Part shown: one piece after another, positions 34,409 to 43,008 of the stretch
How positions within the stretch are numbered: position 1 is the first letter of the stretch
How the letters are laid out: each line of letters opens with the position of its first letter
Source of the DNA: Myxococcota bacterium
GTDB taxonomy: Bacteria; Myxococcota_A; Bradymonadia; UBA7976; UBA1532
Length of the DNA: 64,000 bases
Direction of reading: 5' to 3'
Assembly: GCA_023150895.1 (NCBI GenBank)
Contig: JAKLJY010000003.1
Location: forward strand, 1-64,000
The notes under the pieces: generated by a model
Told to the model about the DNA's origin: nothing
Seen by the model: the letters and a program-made list of their open reading frames with translations, nothing else
The model's database searches: none
Position numbers and translations under genes: made by a program

Positions 34409-35383
34409 TCAGGGGGTGCCGGACGCGGCGCCACTCGGGAGCGGCACCAACTCCTGTCCCGGCGGTGCGCGGACCAGGGTCACGCGGGTCGGCTTGACCT
34501 CGACGAGCGTCAGCCCGTCGGGCGGCGCGACCTTGACCGGACGTGTGTGCAACATCCGGCGGTGGCGGTCCAGATCCTTCGCATCGACGACGGCGCTGAG
34601 TTGGGCGATGTCGAGCCCGTCCAGGAGTCGCGCAGGACCGTGCAGGGTGACGTCGACGAGCGAGGGGCTGACCTCCCACTCGGGCCCACCGGGGGTCGCG
34701 CCCGCCACGGTCACGGGCACGTCGTTGACGACCCGGGTGCCCCGACGTTCCTCGATGGTCAGAAAGACCTTGTATTTCACGGGGCCGAGCAGCGTGACGA
34801 ACGCGGGTGCGGGGCGGAGCGGAACCTCGACTTGAGCCGTCTGGCTCCGACCGGCGAGCTCGACCGGGATCGTCTCGACCTTGGTCAATGCCTCCACCAC
34901 CGACTCGGCGCCCTCGATCTGGACCTCGGGCGGTTCGACCGAGACTGACGTCAACCGAAAGCCGACCGCCGGCTCGCCTCCCGTCGAGACGGTCACCGGT
35001 ACCCGGCGGCTCGACTTGGGTTCGAACCGGACGACCATCGCCGCCGGCCGTACCGTGCGGACGACCATGCCCGGCGGGAGCTTGAACATCTCCGGTTCGA
35101 ACGCGACCTGCTCGCCCTCGGTGCCCGAAAGGTTGATGTCGAGCGGTGCAAGGCTGTCGAGATCGAGCTTGCGCAGAGCGCCGTACTTGCCCTCGATGGT
35201 CACCGTCACCTTTTCGACCACCGGGCTGACCAGGACCCGGTCATCCGGGCGGCCGACGCGCACCCGGACCGCCGCCGTCACCTGCGTCGTCTTGTCCTCG
35301 CGGACGAAAACGAGGAGCGCTGCGGCCAGCGCCAACGCGAAGGCCTTCTGCGGCAAATGATCGAAAACGAGTCCGCGCAGCAT
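34409..35383 (-). CDS. ybbR: YbbR-repeat protein, CdaA regulator
   Basis: 324 aa. One N-terminal membrane helix (KAFALALAAALLVFV) followed by three YbbR-type beta domains outside the membrane (RVRVGRPDDRVLVSPVVEKV, PVTVSTGGEPAVGFRLTSVS, PVTVAGATPGG and so on) and a Pro/Ala tail. YbbR/CdaR proteins bind and tune the cyclase CdaA. The ATG lies seven bases after the cdaA stop, and glmM follows, giving the well-known cdaA-cdaR-glmM arrangement. Confidence 0.9.
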   Translation of the reverse strand: MLRGLVFDHLPQKAFALALAAALLVFVREDKTTQVTAAVRVRVGRPDDRVLVSPVVEKVTVTIEGKYGALRKLDLDSLAPLDINLSGTEGEQVAFEPEMFKLPPGMVVRTVRPAAMVVRFEPKSSRRVPVTVSTGGEPAVGFRLTSVSVEPPEVQIEGAESVVEALTKVETIPVELAGRSQTAQVEVPLRPAPAFVTLLGPVKYKVFLTIEERRGTRVVNDVPVTVAGATPGGPEWEVSPSLVDVTLHGPARLLDGLDIAQLSAVVDAKDLDRHRRMLHTRPVKVAPPDGLTLVEVKPTRVTLVRAPPGQELVPLPSGAASGTP

Positions 35384-35390
35384 GGGCTCT

Positions 35391-36278
35391 TCAGGCCTCC
35401 GGTGGGGGGGGCGCGGACGGCGGGGCCGGCGGTGATGGCGCGCCGGCATCCCCCTTCGTCGACGGGCGTTCGGCGACCCGCCCGCCGCGGCGGCCGACAC
35501 GCCCGGGCTTCCGGATGAGCAGGTCCGTCAGCCGGTCTCGGAGCGTGGCCGGCGAGAGTTCTCGCTCGAGGTGACCATCGAGCGCCACGGAGACGACGCC
35601 CCGTTCCTCACTGACCACGATCACGACCGCGTCCGTCTCCTCCGAGAGTCCGAGCGCCGCCCGGTGCCGGGTGCCCAACGCCCGATCATTCTGCGGGTTC
35701 ACGCTCATCGGCAGAAAGACCCCGGCCGCCGCGACCCGGCCATGCCGAACGACGACCGCGCCATCGTGGAGCGGGTTCTGGCGTTCGGGCACGAAGAGCG
35801 CATGCAGAAGCTCCTTCGAGACGCGGGCATCGAGCTTCACGGCCTCTTCCATGTAGGCATCGAGGTTGGCGTCGCGCTCGATGATGATCAGGGCACCGAT
35901 GCGTTTCTCTGCGAGCACCGTCGACACTTTGACGAGTTCGTCGAGCACCTGTGCCTCCGAGGCGCTGCGGAAGTTCGTGAAGAACTGCGCGCCGCCGAAC
36001 GCCACGAGCGCCCGCCGGATGTCGGCCTGAAACACGACGACGATGATCAGAAAGAGGCTGCCGATGAACTTCTCGAGCAACCAGTTGAACGTCGGCAGGC
36101 CCATGAAGGCGTCCTGCGACAGAAAGTACAGGACGATCATCGCAAGCAGGCCGATGAGCATCGGCACGGCCCGAGTGCCCTTGATGAGCAAGAGCAGCCG
36201 ATAGATCACGTAGTAGACGATCGCCGCGTCGATGATCGGCCCGATCTCGCGCAGGAACTCGAAGAGCTCACCCGTCAT
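35391..36278 (-). CDS. cdaA: Diadenylate cyclase CdaA
   Basis: 295 aa. Makes cyclic di-AMP from two ATP. N-terminal membrane helices at about 15-33, 38-53 and 68-82, then the DAC domain with DGA at 172-174 and GTRHRAALG at 202-210, the nucleotide and metal sites. A Pro/Ser tail of about 35 residues at the C-terminus is unusual. The ATG at 36278 overlaps the folP stop (ATGA). Start chosen for this overlap, although the frame is open for four codons more. Confidence 0.95.
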   Translation of the reverse strand: MTGELFEFLREIGPIIDAAIVYYVIYRLLLLIKGTRAVPMLIGLLAMIVLYFLSQDAFMGLPTFNWLLEKFIGSLFLIIVVVFQADIRRALVAFGGAQFFTNFRSASEAQVLDELVKVSTVLAEKRIGALIIIERDANLDAYMEEAVKLDARVSKELLHALFVPERQNPLHDGAVVVRHGRVAAAGVFLPMSVNPQNDRALGTRHRAALGLSEETDAVVIVVSEERGVVSVALDGHLERELSPATLRDRLTDLLIRKPGRVGRRGGRVAERPSTKGDAGAPSPPAPPSAPPPPEA

Positions 36279-37129
36279 GCGGCGCCCCACACGCCATTCG
36301 GGGCGAGCGCGCGGGCCACGCGGAGCGCGTCCGACGTCGCGGCGACGTCATGCACCCGCAGCACATGGGCCCCCGCAGCTGCGAGGAGCGCGTGCGCCGC
36401 CGTCGTGGCGGCATCACGCCCCTCGACGGGTCGGCCGGTCAGCGCCCCGAGAAACGACTTGCGGGAGACCCCGAGAACGAGCGGCCGACCGAGCGCGGCC
36501 AGCCGCGGAAGGCCTCGCAACAGCGCGAGATTCTGTTCGAGCGTCTTCCCGAAACAGATGCCCGGATCGAGCGCGACGCGGTCGGCGTCAATCCCAGCCC
36601 CGACGGCGAATGCCAGGCGCCTTTCGAGAAACTCGACGACGTCCCCGACGATGTCGTGTGTGGCCAGGTCGCCCAATTGCATCGTCGCCGGCGTGCCGCG
36701 CATGTGCATGAGCACCAGCCCGGCCCGCGCCTCGGCGACGACGGCGGCCATCGACGCGTCCCCCAGGGCCGTCACGTCGTTGACGATGCAGGCGCCGGCC
36801 GAAAGGGCGGCGTGCGCGACCGCCGCCTTGGACGTGTCGATGGACACGGGGACGGTCGCGTCGCGGAGGGCCGAAACGACGGGCACGACACGCGCGCACT
36901 CTTCGTCGGCGGCGACGGGCTCTGCGCCGGGCCGCGTCGACTCACCGCCGACATCGACGATGTCCGCCCCGGCCAGCGAGAGGGCCCGGGCGTGTGCGAT
37001 CGCCGCGTCGGCTCCGGCGTAACGGCCGCCATCGGAGAACGAGTCGGGCGTCACGTTGACGATGCCCATGATCCGCACGGGCTCGCCGCGACCAAAGTGC
37101 CAGCAATGCGGGCCGAAGCGCCACTCCAC
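36275..37129 (-). CDS. folP: Dihydropteroate synthase
   Basis: 284 aa. Condenses 6-hydroxymethyl-dihydropterin diphosphate with p-aminobenzoate in folate synthesis. Motifs: MGIVNVTPDSFSDGGRY, ADIVDVGGESTRPGA, SIDTSKAAVA, IVNDVTAL, LMHMRGTPATM, ALDPGICFGKT and GVSRKSFLG. GTG start, no strong ribosome-binding site; an internal start would truncate the N-terminal strand. 64 bp downstream of ftsH, a common neighbour. Confidence 0.96.
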   Translation of the reverse strand: MEWRFGPHCWHFGRGEPVRIMGIVNVTPDSFSDGGRYAGADAAIAHARALSLAGADIVDVGGESTRPGAEPVAADEECARVVPVVSALRDATVPVSIDTSKAAVAHAALSAGACIVNDVTALGDASMAAVVAEARAGLVLMHMRGTPATMQLGDLATHDIVGDVVEFLERRLAFAVGAGIDADRVALDPGICFGKTLEQNLALLRGLPRLAALGRPLVLGVSRKSFLGALTGRPVEGRDAATTAAHALLAAAGAHVLRVHDVAATSDALRVARALAPNGVWGAA

Positions 37130-37193
37130 GGGGGCCCCTGTCGTTCATCGGAGAGGTTCCGCCGCGGGGGATGCACCGCAGCGTGCAAGGGTC

Positions 37194-39128
<1,935 letters not shown>

Positions 39129-39364
39129 TTTGGGGGCTCACAGGCGGGCACGGGTTCCGGAGGACACACGAACGGTATCGCCGGTGCGCGCCCGCTCACC
39201 GGCAACGGTCGAACCTACCACGGGCGGCGCGCGACCCGCAAACCATGCGGGCCTCGGATCCGACCGGCCCGAAAGCCGGTTCGTCCTCGAACGGGGCCGC
39301 CCGCCGTTCGGGGGGCAAAGGTGAGATGCACGGCCGGCCCGGAAAGATGCACGTCCGGTCCGCG

Positions 39365-40354
39365 TCACCCCGCGACCTGCTCGACGCGCAGGCGGACGAC
39401 CTGCCCTTCCGTGCGCATCGAGAAACCGTCCCGCCCCGCCACGATGCGCCCCCCGCCCTGCTCGAGCGCGGCGACCACCCGATCGACGCGATCGGCCATG
39501 CGCCGAGGCCGGGCGCGTCCCGCCGCGTCGTAGACGAGGCCGATCCAGAGATGGACGGCGATGCGGCGCGTGGCGGGCGTCGCCGCGACCAGCGTGGCCT
39601 GCGGAATCAGAAGCGTCGCCGCCCCCGACTCGAGAAACGGCCCGTCGACCGGCAGTGAGGCGGCGGCGTCCGCGAGGGCGGCGGCCTCGGTCCGGGCGTG
39701 TCTGGCCGTACGGAGCGCGCCCTCGACACCCGCCGGGCCGAAAACGGACTCGAATGTCGGCAGCAGGATGGCTCGCACGCGGTTGCGCAGGAACCGCGGG
39801 TCGGCATTCGTGGGGTCGGTTCGAAAGGGCACGCCCTCCTCGGCCGCGAAGGCGGCGACGTCTGCCCGCCGGACCGCGAGCCACGGGCGGGCCCGGTTCC
39901 CTGCCAGCGGCACCATGCCGCCGAGCCCGGCAGCGCCGGCCCCGCGGGCGATACGCATGAGCATCGTTTCGAGCTGGTCATCCGCCGTGTGGCCATACAC
40001 GACCCGTGTGGCCCCCATCCGGCGGCGTTCCGCCTCGAGCGCGGCGTGGCGGATCCGCCTGGCGGTGTCCTCGGGGCCCTCGCCCGGCGAGGAACCGTTG
40101 GCAGCCGCCGGGCCGATGACCACGCCACCGAGGCCCAGAGCCTGCGCGTGTGCCAGTACGAAAGCGGCGTCCGCGCCGGAATCCGGTCGCAGACCGTGGT
40201 CGACCGTCACGACGTGGAGCCGCCATCGCCCCGTGGCACGGAGCGCGTGGCACAGGGCCATCGAGTCGCGGCCGCCGCTGCACGCGACCACGAGCAGCGA
40301 GCCCGACGGCAAGACCTCCTCCGGGCAGGCCTCGAGCGCGCTCAGGGGTCCCAT
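39365..40354 (-). CDS. tilS: tRNA(Ile)-lysidine synthase
   Basis: 329 aa. Converts the wobble C of tRNA-Ile(CAU) to lysidine so that it reads AUA. The PP-loop ATPase motif SGGRDS is at 26-31, followed by HGLR, YGHTADDQLET and FLRNRVR, all family hallmarks. The C-terminal accessory domains are short, as in the compact TilS type. The ATG at 40354 lies inside the last codons of the upstream gene (13-bp overlap), so a longer in-frame reading to 41104 is rejected. Confidence 0.94.
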   Translation of the reverse strand: MGPLSALEACPEEVLPSGSLLVVACSGGRDSMALCHALRATGRWRLHVVTVDHGLRPDSGADAAFVLAHAQALGLGGVVIGPAAANGSSPGEGPEDTARRIRHAALEAERRRMGATRVVYGHTADDQLETMLMRIARGAGAAGLGGMVPLAGNRARPWLAVRRADVAAFAAEEGVPFRTDPTNADPRFLRNRVRAILLPTFESVFGPAGVEGALRTARHARTEAAALADAAASLPVDGPFLESGAATLLIPQATLVAATPATRRIAVHLWIGLVYDAAGRARPRRMADRVDRVVAALEQGGGRIVAGRDGFSMRTEGQVVRLRVEQVAG

Positions 40355-41097
40355 CGAAACCGTTCGTCCCAGAACGTCCGGATGGCCCGGGCCGGCAAGA
40401 GCCCGACGAGGCCGGGACCACCGGCGGTCGCCTCTCCGACGAGCGTGACGAACGTGCCTCGGCTGGAAAAGAGCGGCGTGCCGGCCGGAAGGCCATCGCC
40501 CGCAGCCACCACGTACCAGCCGAGGGGCCCCTGCCCCGGGCCCCGCACGGCGACTTCGGCCAGTCCGGCGCGCCCGTCGACCGTCCCGTAAAGGACCGTT
40601 GCGAGACCGACGTCCCCATCGCCCGGCGGCGGGTCGTTCGCGACGGGGCAGGCGGACGGTCGGTCCGGGCCCGCCGAGTCCCGGAAATCCAGCACGGCGA
40701 CGCCGAGCGCGGGATCCGAAAACCCGACCGCCGTCGGCACGAAGGCGCCACGGCCCGGCAGGCGAACCTCGAGAAGATCCGCGGCGGCGCCACCCGCACG
40801 ACCGCCGAGGGGCCAGTCCGCAACGAGCGCGGCGGCGGTGAGGACCCGCCCGCCCGTGAGGCAGAGCCCCGCCCCGATCCGCCGATCCGGCGAAGGGGCC
40901 CGCAGGCCCGCCGCAGGCGGGACGGTGCGCACCACTTCCACCACGCGGGCGGCGATGCGCGCGCGCAGTGCCACGCGATCGGCCTCGGTGAGGAACATCG
41001 GGAGCTCGGACCGCGTCGGCTGGGCAGCAGTCTTCCCACCCGGGAGGGCGAGCGCGACGGCCATGGCGACGATCCCTCGCCTCGCCCCGTGCAACAA
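40342..41097 (-). CDS. Secreted trypsin-like protein without catalytic residues
   Basis: 251 aa if started at the TTG 41097 (GGGAG six bases upstream); GTG at 41139 is an alternative. Signal peptide (about 5-25). A beta-barrel pattern of trypsin-like/HtrA proteases is visible: IGAGLCLTGGRVLTAAALVA where TAAH is expected (A90 in place of the His), and DGLPAGTPLFSSRG where GNSGGPL is expected, so the Ser is lost too. It is probably a binding protein. It overlaps tilS by 13 bp and starts the long minus-strand gene set. Confidence 0.6.
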   Translation of the reverse strand: MLHGARRGIVAMAVALALPGGKTAAQPTRSELPMFLTEADRVALRARIAARVVEVVRTVPPAAGLRAPSPDRRIGAGLCLTGGRVLTAAALVADWPLGGRAGGAAADLLEVRLPGRGAFVPTAVGFSDPALGVAVLDFRDSAGPDRPSACPVANDPPPGDGDVGLATVLYGTVDGRAGLAEVAVRGPGQGPLGWYVVAAGDGLPAGTPLFSSRGTFVTLVGEATAGGPGLVGLLPARAIRTFWDERFRWDP

Positions 41098-41209
41098 ACT
41101 GCACTCCCGTCCGCCGGGACCACCGTGAAAGAACCTCACGCGGAAACTCGAAGAATCACGGAACTTTCACCCCCACGATGCGTTCCAATCATCCGAGTGC
41201 GGCCACCTG

Positions 41210-41248
41210 GGGGTCAAGACCGATGGCCCGCGGTAGATGCTTGACCCC
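41210..41248. promoter_or_regulatory. Inverted repeat GGGGTCAAG-N21-CTTGACCCC over two divergent -35 boxes
   Basis: Perfect 9-bp arms at 41210-41218 and 41240-41248. The right arm contains the -35 (TTGACC) of the plus-strand AgmX-like gene and the left arm, read on the minus strand, contains TTGACC with a possible GATGAT -10 at 18 bp for the tilS/ftsH set. It may be an operator or just two facing -35 boxes. Confidence 0.45.
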
Positions 41249-41269
41249 GGGGGGACCGAAGGCTATTTT
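41241..41269 (+). promoter_or_regulatory. Candidate promoter TTGACC-N17-TATTTT
   Basis: -35 at 41241-41246, -10 at 41264-41269. The predicted start is near 41276, giving a leader of about 60 bases with GGAGG before the TTG at 41338. Confidence 0.5.
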
Positions 41270-41337
41270 GCCGTGAATTTTTTTCCCCTTCTGGCACGTC
41301 GACGGGCGTGCATCGTGGGCCGCTGGAGGATGACAGC

Positions 41338-42642
41338 TTGAGCGAGAAGCACCCGACGAACCTGCGTCTGGCCCTGCTGTGGCAGGACACCGTGGTGACC
41401 GAGAAAGTCCTGAAGAAGGGCCAGGTCGCCACGATCGGCGAGGATCTGAGCAATACCATCGTCCTCCCCGACATCGCCGGGATTGGCACGAAGTACCCGC
41501 TCTTCACGCCGACCCCCTCGGGCTACGTCCTCAACCTCACGCCTCAGATGAAGGGCCGGATGCGCCACGACGCGGACGAGAAGTCCGTGGACGACGTCCG
41601 CAAGTCCAAAGGCGACAAGGTCAGCGTCGACTACCATGACTGGGGGCTCCTGGAGCTCGGCCAGCTTCAGATCTTCTTCGGTTTCGTCAGCGAATCCGAG
41701 GAGATCCCGGCGCCCCCGCTCTTCCAGCGCTTCGAGACCGGCACGCTCTCCGCCCTGCTGCTCGCCTACGTGATGCAGGTCGGGCCGCTGATTGCCGCTT
41801 TCTGGCTGTGGGACGACAAGCCCAACCTCCACGACCTCGAGCAGCGCGACCGCGTCGTCGGCTACGTCTTCGAGAAGCCACCGGAGGAGATCGAAGAGGA
41901 GAAGGAAGAGAAGCAGGAAGACGTCGGCAAGAAGGCCGGCGGCGAGGAAGGCAAGTTCGGCGAAGAGGACAAGAAGGAGAAGACCAAGGTCCCCCTTCAG
42001 GACGGCCAGATGGTCGACAAGGTCAAGAACATGGCCCTGACCAAGGCCTTGACCTCCAACCTGATGGGCAAGGGTCCCCTCCAGAACGTCTTCAGCGACA
42101 AGACCGCCTTCGCCAGCAAGCTGAATGCCGCCATGAGCGGCGAGGGCAGCGAGCTGGTGATGGGCCACGGCTACGGCGGCATGGGCATGCGCGGCATGGG
42201 CACCGGCGGCGGTGGCGAGGGCTTCGGTCGAATCCACGGCATGGGCCGCATCGACACCGGCGGCGGCCGTGGCATCAAGGCCGGCCTCGGCGGCAAGGCC
42301 CAGCGCAAGGCCAGCCCGCGCGTGCAGCGTGGCGCCGGTGACGTCCAGGGCTTCTGCAAGGAGAGCGACATCCAGAAGGTCGTCGCGGCCCGCCAGGCCG
42401 GCATCACCTACTGCTACGAGAAGGAACTCGCCCGCGACCCCGAGTTGCAGGGCAAGGTCACCGTCAACTGGCGCATCGGGACCGATGGCAAGGTGATGAA
42501 GGTCATCGTCGAGAACAGCACGCTCAACAGCAAAGACGTCGAAGCGTGCATGATGCGAAACATCGAGCGCTGGCAGTTCCCCAAGCCCGAAGGCGGCATG
42601 TGCCAGATTCGCTACCCGTTCGTGTTCAACGCCGGTCTCTGA
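41338..42642 (+). CDS. Membrane protein with AgmX/TonB-like C-terminal domain
   Basis: 434 aa. TTG start with GGAGG eight bases upstream. Residues 1-130 form a beta-rich cytoplasmic domain resembling a degenerate FHA-type sandwich (GEDLSNTIVLPDIAGIG). A membrane helix lies at about 137-157, then a Lys/Glu-rich coiled region (about 180-225), a Gly/Met-rich flexible part, and a C-terminal domain (about 335-434) with CYEKELARDPELQGKVTVNW and RNIERWQFPKPEGG, the AgmX/PglI pattern. In Myxococcus AgmX-type proteins belong to the gliding/adhesion machinery; here the role is open. Shares its C-terminal domain type with the pseudokinase at 15910-17991. Confidence 0.8.
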   Translation: MSEKHPTNLRLALLWQDTVVTEKVLKKGQVATIGEDLSNTIVLPDIAGIGTKYPLFTPTPSGYVLNLTPQMKGRMRHDADEKSVDDVRKSKGDKVSVDYHDWGLLELGQLQIFFGFVSESEEIPAPPLFQRFETGTLSALLLAYVMQVGPLIAAFWLWDDKPNLHDLEQRDRVVGYVFEKPPEEIEEEKEEKQEDVGKKAGGEEGKFGEEDKKEKTKVPLQDGQMVDKVKNMALTKALTSNLMGKGPLQNVFSDKTAFASKLNAAMSGEGSELVMGHGYGGMGMRGMGTGGGGEGFGRIHGMGRIDTGGGRGIKAGLGGKAQRKASPRVQRGAGDVQGFCKESDIQKVVAARQAGITYCYEKELARDPELQGKVTVNWRIGTDGKVMKVIVENSTLNSKDVEACMMRNIERWQFPKPEGGMCQIRYPFVFNAGL

Positions 42643-42707
42643 GTCGAGACGGCGCCGCGCGCCCCCCTCCGCCGTAGCCCCGTCGTCCGACCGGGGCCGA
42701 TTTCACT

Positions 42708-42875
42708 TCAAAGGTCGATGACGATCACGCGCGAGGGCTCCTCATCGGGCTCCTCGCGCTCTTTGCGTCGAGGCCGCTCCTCCGGGAGGGGGAGTTCGAG
42801 CGCCGGGCGCTCGTAGATGCGGCGCCGCTCCTCTTCGCGCTTTCGAATCTGTTCGATGATGTAGGCGTCCAGCAC
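42708..42875 (-). CDS. Small charged protein (55 aa)
   Basis: A GTG at 42875 with GGAGG eight bases upstream begins a 55-codon frame: an N-terminal hydrophobic/charged helix (LDAYIIEQIRKREEERRR), a Pro/Leu-rich middle (ERPALELPLPEERP) and an end SRVIVIDL before TGA. I recall similar very short proteins in Myxococcota with the same start and the VxVIDL end, but their function is unknown. It lies 133 bp downstream of the FHA gene on the same strand and is convergent with the AgmX-like gene. Good ribosome-binding site and biased composition make it a real gene. Confidence 0.75.
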   Translation of the reverse strand: MLDAYIIEQIRKREEERRRIYERPALELPLPEERPRRKEREEPDEEPSRVIVIDL

Positions 42876-43008
42876 GACCCACCTCCTCGTCCGACCGCAC
42901 GGGGTTCAACATCACCGTCGGACGGAATCCATGATGCAGGAAGCGGCGTATCCGCGCAAACCCACCGGACGCCGTCTCACTTGGATCCTGGTCACCGACA
43001 CTCGGGTG

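Noticed and set aside
42670-42705. Weak hairpin between the AgmX-like and 55-aa genes
   Set aside because: Short stem with a bulge and no proper T run; not strong enough to call a terminator.
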